From Bimastos eiseni (lineage: Eukaryota; Annelida; Clitellata; Crassiclitellata; Lumbricidae), in NCBI GenBank assembly GCA_959347315.1, contig OY365807.1, positions 17,689,611 through 17,753,610 of the forward strand: 64,000 bases of DNA, read 5' to 3'. Both the position numbers and the translations under genes were made by a program. This document shows, one piece after another, positions 11,870 to 24,060 of the stretch; position 1 is the first letter of the stretch, and each line of letters opens with the position of its first letter. The notes beneath the pieces are model-generated. The model was not told the DNA's origin. It did not search any database and worked only from the letters and a program-made list of their open reading frames with translations.

Positions 11870-13140
11870 CTCTGTCTCTCTGTCTCTCTCTGTCTCTTTC
11901 TGTCTCTCTCTGTCTCTCTCTGTGTCTCTCTTTCTCTCTCTATATATATACATATATACATATATATACATATATATATATACATATATGTCTCACTATG
12001 CCGCTTTTGTCGTTCTTTGAAAATCTGCTCTCACCTCCTGTCCTCTCTCGTAGTTTACTGTTGATCTCGTTCTTTCGCATTCCCATTTATTGCTGTTTTG
12101 TCTGCTTTTCTCGACCTCCGTCTCTATCTGTCTTTGTCTCTGTCTACTTGGATGCGTTTCTTTCGTCTCTTGTCTTTCAATTGCGATCGATCCTTCTCTG
12201 TTTCGCTAAGTGTCTTAAGTCTTCATATATGCTAATACTTTCGTTCTGTCTGCAATCTGTCGCACTCTGTGTGTGTTCCCTCTTATTTCTACTCATCTTC
12301 TCCCTTTATTTATGTCTGTCTGTCTCTGTCTGTCTGTCCGTATGCCTCTATCTATGTCTTACTTTTCTCTCGTGATTTCCTGCTTGTTCTACCTCAAGCT
12401 CTTCCTTCCTATCGTCTTTCATTTTCGAACTTTCTCCCTTTCTTTATTTTCTTAACCCTCTAACTTTCCAGCTGTAGCTCTGAATCTGTATTCACATCTG
12501 TCTCTAACTCTGTCTCGTTCTCTGTCTCTCTTTCGGTCTGCGTCCTTCCTTTCAGCTTAAGCCAGATCTTCGTTCACTTCTCCACGTAACTGTCTCTCTG
12601 AATCTCTGTCTCGTTGTCTGTCTGCCTCGCTGTCTTCTTCTCTATTCAGGTTCCTTTGGCCGCACAAGGAAACCTCAGCCCCGGATGTTCCCATTGCGGT
12701 AACCACACCTCTTCGTGTTTTCCTATCGTCTCATGTGTTGGTTCATGCTGTTTGCTATCATCTGTCTGTCTATTTGTCTGTTTGCTTTTGCCTGTCTCTC
12801 AGTGTGCATTTTAACTCCTCCCTCACTCCATCTGCGTAACGGTCTCTGTCTATGTGCTTCTTTTCCATCTTTTCCTTCAAACATCCTATCCTATTTCTTT
12901 CTCCAATCTCTTCCTCCTCCACTCCAATTATATTCCCTCTCTCCTTACTTGCTGCACTTCATCTACCCCTATGCTCTCCCTGCTCTTCTCTAGACTCCAC
13001 TTCCAATCTCCTCACTCCCACCCTTTCGTCTTCCCCTTCCTAGATCATTCCCTCTCCATCTCTATGCTTCACTTGCATTCTACTCCGTTCCACTCTCCTG
13101 CTCTCTCCGCTTCCCCATTCGTTTCTACTTTTCCTCGACC
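11870..13140 (+). repeat. Pyrimidine-rich low-complexity region with a (TA)n tract at 11,939-11,990
   Basis: Mostly degenerate TCTG/TCTC. Overlapping Ser/Leu/Cys/Phe frames are composition artefacts. Confidence 0.7.
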
Positions 13141-13454
13141 CACACGGAGCGAAGAATTCAGACTCAGTGTTTGTTCAGCATTGGAACTGAATCCTGCGTC
13201 GACTGTTCGTCGGTCGGTCGGTCGGACGAAGGGAGACCCTAAGACGAAGCCAAGTCAAAACAAGAAATCTCGCAAGACTAACTTTCATAGGATGATGGCA
13301 GTCAGGCAGAGAGACAGACAGACAGACAAATGCAAAGGGACAAAGACAATAACAAAGACTCAGGGTGAGCCATATGCGCAGAGAAAGAAGACAAAGTTGT
13401 AACTGAATATGATGGAAGCATAAAACTCGCCGTGAGACGAGGTCAATTTACGAC

Positions 13455-13575
13455 CATCATCATAGTCGTCGTCGTCGTCGTTGTCATCGTCATCGTCGTC
13501 GTTGTCATCATCATCATCGTCGTCGTCGTCAACATCATCATCATCCGCCTCCTCCTCATCATCATCATCGCAACG
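13455..13575 (+). repeat. GTC/ATC imperfect trinucleotide tract
   Basis: Mixed CATCGTCGTC trinucleotides giving Val/Ile runs. Similar tracts occur at 20.35, 48.93 and 62.37 kb. Confidence 0.9.
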
Positions 13576-14097
13576 GCATTAATCACGACCGACACCAAAC
13601 CGTCTCAACAACCACCACCCTAACACCACCACCCAATCACCAGCACCACGTCAGCATTTGTCCTTCCGTTCGTTTTTCGTCTGATTCCTTGCATACAATC
13701 TATCGAGATTGAATAAAAATACTACAGTAATATTCAAACGCCTCCTTCGTTTACGACCTTCCATCCCATGATAACCCACCCACTCACCCACCCACCTAAG
13801 ACATTGAAATACATCACCAGACGATGCCTAACTGCTGAAGAAACCTCAGAGCAGTAAGAAATAAATAAAAAAACTGTACAGACTTATAAATCGAATCAGC
13901 AACAATTATAGTCTCATCAAGTAAGGTTATAAAAAGTAACATACAGCACAAATGAATAATTCCTTCCCTACGATGTCAGTTTTTATGGATTTCAATCCAG
14001 TTAAATTCCACGTGTACAGGTCATTAAAACTCTACATTTGAAATACGTTCGATCTATTCAAACTGGCATCCACACTTATCATGACTCCTAACGCATT
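13576..14097. other. Non-coding stretch
   Basis: Nothing recognised. Confidence 0.35.
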
Positions 14098-14142
14098 GTC
14101 GTACGCTTCAACCGATATAATATATCGGTTAAAGCGTATGAC
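14098..14142. repeat. 21-bp inverted repeat, 3-nt loop
   Basis: Arms 14,098-14,118 and 14,122-14,142 pair with two mismatches (left arm ends CAACCGATAT, right arm starts ATATCGGTTA). A related phrase, ACTCCTAGCGTATTGTCG, occurs at about 24,319 without the hairpin. Confidence 0.85.
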
Positions 14143-14499
14143 GATATTATATCCAACGACATATCCGGCATATCCGAGATATCAAACGCCACACCACCAT
14201 GAGTCTGGAAAGAATTTCCTCCTGAACTCCTTACTTTCTCGTTTCCTCCACGATCACTGCCTTCATCCTACATCATCTGTCCCGAGATCCTCTATCCATC
14301 ACCCCTCGGGCATTGCATTTTAAGGCTAAGTCTCATCTTTTCAAAAACTCTTACCCAGACTCTTTACTTGATATTCCACCAGGGAATCCTCGACCACAAC
14401 GACACCATCCCTTCCAACTACTCTGCCTACGATGACCTTCTGGAAACCGGACTCTGATCTGCCACAGACTATCCTTTGGACAGCTCCTCTGATTTGATT

Positions 14500-14810
14500 C
14501 ATCGCTCGTGACTAAGCTGGTGCCCTTCAAGCATCGCTTTAGAAGTTTCGAGATTGCTATTACGATTGCGATTACTATGCAGCTGGTCATGCCAACGACG
14601 ATTTCATTCTTTCTTCACTAGTTTCTGTTCGGCGCTACGACCAACAAAGGTGATTAACTTAGCTCCCCCTACGTTATCCAGTCTCGCGACTGACACAAGC
14701 TTATGAATTCAGGCCGTAATCGTAGTAGTAAAATTGCTAAAATCCAAATTTCTTAAGCTCTGCTCTAACTATAACGCCGCTAAGTCACAACTTATTCACG
14801 AGCGATGCTG
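14500..14810. repeat. Two opposed copies of the (GTAATC)-tailed dispersed repeat
   Basis: A + copy at about 14,500-14,580 (CGCTCGTGACTAAGCTGGT ... TTACGATTGCGATTAC) is followed by a - copy at about 14,707-14,810 whose CTCGTGAATAAG end lies at about 14,793-14,804. They form an imperfect inverted pair. Confidence 0.55.
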
Positions 14811-14877
14811 CGTCGCATACGAAGGGTTTTCCAGACACCCATGTTCATTGAAGGTCGGTGTCTAGCTACCGGAGACG

Positions 14878-15100
14878 AGAGAGAGAGAGAGAGAGAGAGA
14901 CAGATATAGAGACAGAGAGATAGATAGATAGAGAGAGAGACAGACCGACAGACATACAGACAGAGACAGAGACAGACAGAGAGAACTTGACCCTTCTCAG
15001 GATCAGACAGAGACGAACAGACAGACTTGCCGGCAGGCAAGCAGGCAGACAAAGACAGAGACAGAGGACAGAGAGAGAGAGAGAAAGATCAGAGAGAGAA
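14878..15100 (+). repeat. GA/CAGA purine-rich tract
   Basis: (GA)n, (GATA)n and (CAGA)n blocks. Frames in it are low complexity. Confidence 0.85.
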
Positions 15101-16026
15101 ACAGACAAACAACACAGATGCAGAGAAAAAATATTAAAAAAAGCAGTTCAGGTCTGACGACTGGCTTCGAAGGCTCTTCTTCTAATTAAACTTCCTCCCA
15201 ATACCCAGTCTAAGCCAAAACTCCGATGTCGATCCCCTGGGACTTCAGTTTCAATGATTAGGAAGTAAACCAATGGCGAGAGATCTGTTGTGGAACGTTT
15301 CATTCGCGAAGTGGCGACCAAATGTGCCGAGCCATCTACCGAATGTAAAAGTAAACATTTCGAGTTTGTTGCAACTTTTCGTTATTAATTAAGTGTTATG
15401 AATAAACCAATGAATAATGGTAATGTAATCTGTTCAACATTGCTTTTGAGGGAAACCCTAATTAGCGCAATATAAAATTCCAAATAGAGACATACATCCT
15501 GTTGTCTGTACACTGAATATTAAGCTAAGTCAAATGAAAGAGTTTAATTGAGACACCAGTTTGGCAGCTCAAGCAGGCAGCGATTGCCACTAACTGTTAA
15601 TTTTAAAGTTTTCAACCACAACTAGGTTTTTTCCCAACTACTTTGGAGTAGTTAAACTTTTAGTAAGCAATTTTTTAGAAAAAGTAGTTTACCACTTTTA
15701 AAACATCCTTCTTAACTACTTTTTACTCACGACTGTTTGTCTGCATTTCAGCTACTTTAACCCTTTGTTAAGGTCAGGTTAAGCATCGTGACGATAGTTT
15801 AGGGTCAGAGTAAGGGTTAATTTCGTTTTTAAAAATCCAAATACAACATTATCATTCTGATTATTTTTATGATTTTTTTAATATGTATCATTAAACGGGC
15901 TTTCTGGGTCAAGAATACCATAATACGAAGGAATACGAAATCACAGAATTGCGCACGAAGCACTTATCAATCAATATCCAAAACGACCTGCCAGGTGATG
16001 GGCACGAGACCAAAAACTCAAGATTT
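15101..16026. other. AT-rich non-coding stretch
   Basis: Contains several AACTACTTT/AGTAGTTAA phrases (15,630-15,730) that recur in roughly inverted form near 16,760-16,790. Possibly a decayed repeat. No gene. Confidence 0.35.
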
Positions 16027-16155
16027 AGACCGATACCAAGACCGAGAGGTCCAAGACCAAGACCAAGACCGAGTGGTCCGAGATCAAAACCAAGACCGGG
16101 TGGTCCGAGACCAAGACCGAGGGTCCGAGACCAAGATCAAGACCAAGACCGATAC
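16027..16155 (+). repeat. GACCAAGACCGAG minisatellite
   Basis: Imperfect tandem CCAAGACCGA(G/GG)TGGTCCGAGA units. The RPRPRPSGPR frame is an artefact of the repeat. Confidence 0.85.
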
Positions 16156-17644
16156 TTTTTTTTATAAACAATTCAATTTATTAAGACGCTAAAATGGAAT
16201 AACACGCTCAAAATATTAATTTCATTGCTGAAGATTGCTAATCTTAATAATGGTCCAGAAAATAGTTTTACCGGCGAATCTGAGCTATTTGCAGGTTCAG
16301 TCCCTGGCTTCGGTCTAAGAATATCACACTATAAATTACTTACAGTATACGATAGATAAATACTTTAAGACATCTGAACAAGTAGATGAACGTTCCGTAT
16401 GGATGGTGTACTTATACTATGGACCTAGGAATTGTAGGTTAACAGTGTCTACACGTGACCGACCACATAAATATTAGATTATTCCAAAAGCTTGAAATTT
16501 GTGAAAGCAGTTTTTGAAATGGTTGGCTCCGTTAGAATGCATTTTTTGCCCATAGTAACATGCATATAAAGATCTATTAGTTTGGTCAGCACGCCATGAA
16601 TCGATAGGCTGGGAGGCACAAGTTAGGATGGATTTGAGTATAAACGGAACACTGAATAAATGAAAGCAAGTGCGGGACACAACTTATGCGTTGCAGTTGA
16701 CTTGCTAAAAGTTATTTAAAAGAGCAGGTAACAATTTTTTTAATTTAAAAATTGTTTAACTATCTTTTAGTTAGTATAGTAGTTGACTACTGCTCTTCAC
16801 TGAAGAAGGAAGGAAAATGGGGCATACGCCAACGGATGAAAATATTTGTCCCTTAGTAAGTGTCACAAAACTTAACAAGTAATTTACTAATCTTTGTAGC
16901 TCAAGGCTGTGGCGTGTCCATGAACGGGATTCTGATTGGAAAGGAAGTGAAAGTTGGGAATGAGAAGTGATGAGAAAAGCAACTCAGAAAAACGTCATTT
17001 CGTCTATCGCTCTTTCTGATCCGATCGCTACAAGGTACGCTAATTTACACAGGGATAAAGCGCATTGAGTCTATAAGATAAACACAAGGCTACTGTTAGT
17101 AACATTTGCACCAACGAGTACCCTCCTTGAAACCTCCCCTCCCCTCTTTCCTCTCCTCTATTTTCTTTTTCTCATCCCTTTTTCAGCACACTCATCTTTT
17201 TTTGATTCTCTGAGTCTTTTCTCTGTCTTATGGTGTTCTTTTATTCCTGCATCTTCCTTGTCCTTATCCTCTGTATCCCTCTTCCTCAACCTTTGTATTT
17301 TTCTATGTTTTTTGAGTAATTTATGAACCTACATGTTAGTAATAGTGAGTGAATGTGTAGGGGTTCATTAATCATCAACGTCCCTCTATAATCTCGAAAC
17401 AATTCATCTTTCGCTTGGTTAAAATCTCTTCCTAGTCTTTGTCACTCTCTCTCTCATTCTGCCCCTCATTTATACTAGTCCTTAGCGACCAACCACGCAA
17501 TGGTTCCATTAAATTCACTGGGTCTATACTTTGTATAATTATGCTCTCACGGGCGTTGGCATTTCCGCTGTGTAAGGGCAACAGATGTCGTTCCAGATAC
17601 AATACATAATTTAATTAGCTTCATGTGTTTATAGTCCTAAACTA
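16156..17644. other. Non-coding stretch
   Basis: No supported gene or element. A T/C-rich block lies at 17,100-17,300. Confidence 0.4.
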
Positions 17645-18170
17645 TCTATATAAATAAAGAGAAGATTATGTGTGTGACTGTCTGTCCGGATGTGCATTTG
17701 CACAGTTTTAGAGCTATTGACTCGAAACCTTTGCCGTTGGCTCGGGGAACACCTGGGACACCCAGTAGAGGGGTTGGTGAACCCGCGGTCGCCGTCTTCC
17801 TGGTTTTCACGGCCAAACACCTGTCTCAGGAATGCAGCAACTACATCAAGGAGTCCACGTAAAAGCAAAGTTTCCTTCTCAGTCGCCAGGAGCGTGTCGA
17901 AGAAACACCTGCTGCTCACCAAGCAAGACTTGCTGCTGTGCCGTCAGACATGCATCCTCCACAGCATTAGAGGCTCCAGAGGCAAGGCAGGCAACAATGA
18001 CTGTGAACTGACGGTAACTGTTCTCACAGGTTCCGAGGTACTAGACATGGCAAACCAACAAACCTCGCAAAGACGAAAGACAAGCACAATTGTGGAAGGA
18101 TATCCAGGGGTCAAGTCCATTTCCATTCTCGATATTTTTAAACCGGGCAACGGTGCATACCCCCAGCTAG
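17645..18170 (+). mobile_element. Non-autonomous Helitron (526 bp)
   Basis: The element begins with TCTATATAAATAAAGAG preceded by A and ends with CAGCTAG followed by T. These are the TC start, CTRR end and A/T insertion site expected of Helitrons. An ACCG-GGCAA-CGGT hairpin lies about 17 nt before the CTAG end, where Helitrons carry their 3' hairpin. The 5' TGTGTGTGACTGTCTGTCCGG segment is also common at animal Helitron starts as I recall. No Rep or helicase is encoded. The internal frames show no domain and are not called. Confidence 0.75.
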
Positions 18171-19489
18171 TAATAAAATAATGATGTCACGAAATTGGAA
18201 CATTTAATGCCATGGGCGGGTGCATTAAACACACAAAATCATTTTACTGATAAGTGCATATATTTAGTAAATTTTGATGAAAGAACCATTAAAATAGTAA
18301 TTCCAGTGACATGACAAGGGTTAGTGCGGGAAGTTATGGAGTCATCCCTTGCCATACCAAACATCATCCTTAGTAATTTATTTCATAAATATTATTTCTA
18401 AATCTGAATTCTTGTATACCACCGAAAGTGATAATAATGGCAGTGACATAAATTGGCAGAATTGAAAATCACAGCCGAGTATTTTTATTTGACTCTAATT
18501 TTAAGCATAATCAGACCAACAGTTTTATCATCAGAACATAAAATTAGCGAACCATCATTATTATAGTGTTTGTAATCTGGAGGGCAATGAAGGTGCTTGC
18601 GAATTATTATACAGACCACGTTATAAGATAATGTTAACAGAACACAGTCAATTAGGTTAGCCTATTAACTACAGTAGTGTCAATTGGCAATTAGACGTAA
18701 TGATGAGAGAAAATAGTTTGACATTTGACTGATTATTCTTAGAACATCGTAATTATAGTCCAGTAATAACGTCAGTTACAATCAGTGTAGCCATTGAAAT
18801 ATAATACTTTAATATATTGAACATGTTTTCATAAATGAAATAATTAAGAGCACAGGGATAAATACGCAAGCATTTCAGCACTTAATGATCATCACGGCTA
18901 AATCAGAACTTTCCTATCTTTCAAAGTTGAGAACTCGTGAATCACTTTATCGATATCAATGCCTTACACTGGCTCATTTTCAATAGATAATAAATTATCG
19001 CAAGATCGGAAAGCCTTGACTGTTACATGAAGGATATAGTTCATTATAAGTTTCAGCGTCGTTAAGCTCTCTCCCATGAAGCCAACTACATACAGATCAG
19101 CGGAAATAAGTGTAGGCTAGTGAAAGGCTGGAAGAGAATCAACGAAGTCCCATTCAGCCATGAATGTCAAAGCGTCTAGTATTACCCAATCTTTCTTCCA
19201 GATAAATCTTTGCTGCCTTGAGATGATTTCTCAGCCTAAGTGCACCTTCAGACACTTCGTATTAGAAAGTGGTAAATTTTGTAAAAGACACCTCTGACTC
19301 GTCTTTGATAGGCGATATCAGACAAATCGCTTGAATAGCCTTCGAAAATTGACATGGTATGCTGCTTCCTTTACGGTTTTTGATCTGATCTGAATTTAAG
19401 AATGAAAGCGATCAAATCAGATTGATGATAGGCCGAGGTGATGAAGAGATTGGGAAAGATGTCCTGTGGATATGAAAAACGATTCTTTT
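18171..19489. other. AT-rich non-coding stretch
   Basis: Nothing recognised on either strand. Confidence 0.4.
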
Positions 19490-19572
19490 ATATATATATA
19501 TTTATATATATATATTTATATAAATATATTTATTATTTTATATATATATTTATATATATGTATATATATAGC
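19490..19572. repeat. (TATATATT)n low-complexity tract
   Basis: AT-only repeat. Confidence 0.9.
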
Positions 19573-19740
19573 GCCTTCGTAACAGCATTCAGCATTATTG
19601 TTTTCTTGACAGAAGCAGGGTAGAATATTTTCCGATAGCATGCAATCTATACATGGCTTCGCATACTTTTAAAAGCTATAAAAAGCGAGAGTGCCTTAAT
19701 CAAGTTGTTCAAGTGAATTGTGCAGATGAAACGGTCTTTT

Positions 19741-19808
19741 AGTTCTGATCCACGTTAAGTTCTGATTTACGTTTAGGTCTGATTCACGTTTAATTCTGAT
19801 TCACGTTA
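19741..19808 (+). repeat. 17-bp minisatellite, exactly 4 units
   Basis: Units AGTTCTGATCCACGTTA, AGTTCTGATTTACGTTT, AGGTCTGATTCACGTTT and AATTCTGATTCACGTTA. Confidence 0.93.
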
Positions 19809-20350
19809 AGTACCAGGCAGTATCAAAACACTCACAGACTAGATGCAAGACTTTCAAGTAGAAACAAAAGACATTCTTGCATCCCTGTGTTACATCCACT
19901 ATCCATTTTGCCTATCTGTGCCATAATAATGCTCATTGTAATATACACACAGGCACATTAATATATACACAGACAAGCTAAACTGTATATATACTACTTC
20001 ACTTGAGTCGCAATAAAAGGTTCCCTAAGAGGGTTGGCTTTAGTCACTCATAAAACTTCCGCATTTTGTTTACCTCTGTAGAAAGGTAGGCACCATTGGT
20101 TGCTAACACTAACACGATAAAGTTCATATAGTAATGTGCTACATATAATTACTAACAAAGAATAACCGTAATCTTTTTGTATTGACTACCAAATTAAACT
20201 TATAATTAATTATACTAACTTGTCTTCAACCACCCTTAGGCCCCTACAGCAACGTAGTCTCACACAAAGAAAAACAGACGTAAACTAGTATTAACTCGAC
20301 TCATGTCATTTGCTGGTAAAATAGACACACTTATAAATGCTACTGTAGTT
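19809..20350. other. Non-coding stretch
   Basis: Nothing recognised. Confidence 0.35.
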
Positions 20351-20483
20351 GTTGTGGTCGATGAGGATGATGATGATGATGATCGTCGCCTTCGTCATCG
20401 TCGTCGTCGTCGCCGTCGCGTCGTCGTCGTCGTCGTCATCATCATCGTCATCGCCATCGCCATCGTCATCGTCATCGTCATCG

Positions 20484-20514
<31 letters not shown>

Positions 20515-20700
20515 TGTCTTCGTCGTCGTCGTCGAAGTCGTCATAAACATCATCATCATCATTGTCATTGTCATCGTCGTAGTTGTCATTTTCATCATCA
20601 TCATTACCACCTCATAATAATAATAATATTAATAATAACAGTAATGATCATCATCATCATAGTCGTCATCATCGTTATCGTCATCATGACGACAACGACG
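20351..20700 (+). repeat. GTC/ATC/GAT imperfect trinucleotide tract
   Basis: About 350 bp of TCGTCG/TCATCA trinucleotides with an AAT block at 20,615-20,640. Frames are homopolymer-like. Confidence 0.93.
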
Positions 20701-20959
20701 AAGATATACAGGCAAACCATTTTCCAAAACAGCAATAATGTTGAAGTGAATTATAAACGAAGACAAATCTCTTCTAACATGGAGCAGATGAATCGCATGA
20801 AACAGGTGTTATATGCTGGATCTGGATCGAGGAAGTGAAACTGCGGAGCAGGTATCAAATGATGAATGTGTTTATTTATGAACTCTTCCATGCAGCGTTT
20901 GCTATATAACAAGGCACCGATCTAATCTAATTGGCCCCAGGGCAAAAGTCAAAACCAGC

Positions 20960-21275
20960 ATTTTCGAACCAGGAGAAGAAAGCAAGAGCAGGCGGAGGAA
21001 GAGGACGACGAGGAAGACGAGGAGGAGATGATGGAGGACGATGAAAAAGAAAAGTAAAATCATGAGTAGGAGGAGGAGCGGAGTTAGGAAGCAAGAACAG
21101 GAAGAAGAATAAGAGGATGGAGAGGACGAAGATGAGGACGAGGTGGATGAGGAGGAAAAATGGGGATGACGAGAAGTAGAGATACTTATGGGAAGCAAGA
21201 GGAGGAGGAACAGGAGAAGGAGGAGCAATAGAGGAAGGAGGAGGCTGAACAGCAGGAGAAAGAAGATAAATTCGA
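20960..21275. repeat. Polypurine (AGG/AAG-rich) tract
   Basis: Third-order degenerate GGA/GAA repeat on the + strand. The Ser/Leu/Pro minus-strand frames are artefacts. Confidence 0.85.
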
Positions 21276-21379
21276 CCGAAAAAGTGCAAAGTTTTATGGA
21301 CGCAGTGAGGGCGCCGTCTCTGTTGGCGTGAGTGCAACGCACCGTTTTATTGACCTTTCCTAATGTGGATTGTTGTTAC

Positions 21380-21424
21380 GGTGGTCTAGTGGTTGGGATT
21401 CCAAGGTACGAGGTTCACAAACCA
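21380..21424 (+). repeat. tRNA-Glu-like head fragment
   Basis: GGTGGTCTAGTGGTTGGGAT at 21,380-21,399 matches the 5' half of eukaryotic tRNA-Glu almost exactly as I recall it. A degenerate box B (GGTTCACAAACC) follows about 10 nt later, with no anticodon arm or 3' half. It is a truncated tRNA pseudogene or the head of another SINE, abutting the minus-strand SINE. Confidence 0.55.
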
Positions 21425-21645
21425 CATTTATTTATTCTGAAATTTGATATCACCCTTCTTCCAACTTCGTTTGCTCAGAGGTACACACGCCTCGACGACG
21501 CAATTGCAGTTGTACTGCAAAGCAATTGTGCGCAAAGGACTTGCTCAAGGTACCTACACAGTGACTTCCCGGACGAGGGTCGAACCCACTCACTCAGCGC
21601 ACACTGAGCTTTAAGGGCCTAACCATTCGGCCACCGTGTGACACA
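21425..21645 (-). mobile_element. tRNA-derived SINE (CORE-like), minus-strand copy
   Basis: Reverse complement of the 4,158 family. The A-rich tail is at the left end (ATTTATTTATT). Box B appears as GGGTCGAACCC at about 21,579 and box A as CTAACCATTCGGCCACCG at about 21,620. The body carries AAGGACTTGCTCAAGGT. Confidence 0.87.
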
Positions 21646-24060
21646 TGATCAGAAGTGGTTGAGGATTTCAGGGTACGGGGTTTGCTACTCGCATGATCAG
21701 AAAAGGAGGTTGACTATATTGACGTCATTACTGCCATCTGGAGAACTCAGTCACAACTATTATTTTATAGACAGGATGCGTAGGAAGTCAGTTCAAAATG
21801 AGTTGTTCAAAGAAATGAAGTCTCTTGCACATCCTGGCAGGTTTCAATCTCTCTTCAGATGATATTTCGAGAACAGTTCGCAATATTTTATGTCGTCGTA
21901 TGTTTTTAATTCCCGCGAGTGCCTCATCCTTTGGCTACACGTGCGGCGGTGTCTTTCTCAAACAAACCAGTCTTGGATATTGCTAATGTTAGGGCTTTTG
22001 ATATAACAATTTTATTTTACGGCATTAAATGTATACATGAATATAATAATACATAATACACGCATGCGTACATATATATATAATACATGTTCACATACAT
22101 ATATATATATAATACATGTTGACGTATGCATCAATGCATATATATAGATACTCATAAAGATGCGATCTAAAAATGAGATCATTTTGATGAGAAGACAGCC
22201 GTGTATCCGAGAGATGTTTCAGAAGCATCATGAGGGGCTTTCCAATTCCGTCGTTTCGATCAAAGTGGCTGGAAAATACAATTGGACATGTTTACAAAAC
22301 CATAACGTCCGAAATTGTTAAAGCATGTATATTTATATCTGCATGTATACATAATGGATTGGATATACTGCACCTGATACATGATTCTTTGCGAGTTCCT
22401 GTCCTCATCAGATAGAGTTCCACTTGTTCTTTACTCTCAAGAAGTCGGATATTCTTTATGTTTCCTTGTATTTTAGATGTATTTGTTTTAATTTCTGTCC
22501 TTTACCCTTATATCTCTGTTATATCGCACATTTATTGATATGAAAATAATTTTTGCCAAAGATAACACTTTTTACTCTGCTAACAAGTGACCGAGGCTGT
22601 CAGGCAATGAGTAAGTAGCATGCTACTGGCATGTATTATAGACAATATAGGCCTCTGCTCCAATTTCTGGTCAAAAAGAAATCGGAGGAGAGAAATTAAT
22701 TGCTCAATCACTCTGAATTATTAGGCTGTCCATTAATCGTAGGCTATCCATTAACTTGTCCGCATACGACCTTGATGTCTTCCTAAACGTGTTGCTCCGT
22801 GTCCGTCTGTTTGACACTCTCTCGTGTGTTGCTTGGGGTTTGCTAATGACTCCTGCAAAGGCCGACCGCTCAGACCAGAAGGCGGTTATCATCCACGCTC
22901 CTCTAAAAATCGAATTGCGCGTCGCGTATAAGAATAGGTCCTGCAATTGGGTTCATCCTTTGGCCTTCGCTCTACCTCTTATGAAACACCAATAGCTTCC
23001 CCTCTCGGTCCCCCTCCCACCCATCCTCCAATGGCGCATACCCCACTCCCCATCGAGAGAGTGACGCCCGTGGTTTCAGGGGAGGGTGTAATGTAGTGGG
23101 ATGATGATAAGCTCTTCCCCCGCCACCTCTCCTTCGCTCATTTCCTATGCTTCTCACAGCAACCGTGGACTTCTGTTTTACGGACGAAGAGCACAAACCC
23201 AGCCACGTGCTGCGCCGATTCAGCGAGGCTACTTCTTCGTTCGACTTCCCATTACTACTTTGCAGCAGATATCTTCGGCCGAAGCGATGCAGAGCAAGGC
23301 AATACAACGCAAGGGGCAAACCTATCTCGCGCGAATCCCGAACAAGACCTGTGCTCTCGCGAGATAAGTGACAGCCAACGGCCATTTTATGCTCTCGAAA
23401 TAACCGAAACATTTTCGACAGCATATTATATATATCATCCTTGTTTTGTCATAAATATACACAAACAATGCTATATATGCCTTATATTATATATACATCA
23501 TAAGTCAGATATTTATGTGGTTTTGTATATACTTATAGCTGTATATAATATGAAAACAATGCCTACGTTGCAGGAGAAGAGGAAGGCGCACGAGGCCGGG
23601 CACCTGCGCAATACATGCGAGCGCAGCATTCATGGGACAGCGAAAACAAATCGCGTCTGCCGGTAAGAAAGCACTTTTATTGGCGTTCCAGAGAGCTTCA
23701 AGCGAACGAGAGTCACGGACCGACAGAAACGCAGATACGGACAAACAGAGTGAGAGCAAAATATAGACGGAGAGGCAGAGACAGAAAGCGACCAAACCTG
23801 TACGAAGATTGACAGACAGACATACGTTCATGCGTCCAATTTGACGTGTTCATATACAGAGGCACGGACACACACGGACAAACAAGGACACAGATAGACA
23901 AGGAAACATTCAGTAAGCCGCCTGATTTCAGCAAACGGATAGACTCGATTATACAGAACGTTCATCGTTTGTCTTACCTTGGATTGTTGGTCAAAATGTT
24001 TTGAAAACAATGAAAGTCGAGTCTGGCTCGAAGTTAACAATAGCAACCACTGGCGGCGTG
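21646..24060. other. Non-coding stretch
   Basis: No supported gene. Two copies of ACATATATATATATAATACATGTT lie at 22,070-22,120. Overlapping frames on both strands at 22.7-23.4 kb show no domain. Confidence 0.35.

Noticed and set aside
11613..12020. 135-residue frame with about 75 non-repeat residues
   Set aside because: No domain, no splice or poly(A) context, and it runs into TCTC/TA low complexity.
17668..18181. 163-residue frame inside the Helitron
   Set aside because: No Rep or helicase motif. The element ends fall within the frame, which is better explained as non-coding transposon sequence unless captured-gene similarity is found.
22972..23424. 150-residue minus-strand frame overlapping two plus-strand frames
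   Set aside because: No recognisable motif. Overlapping open frames on both strands reflect local GC-rich composition.
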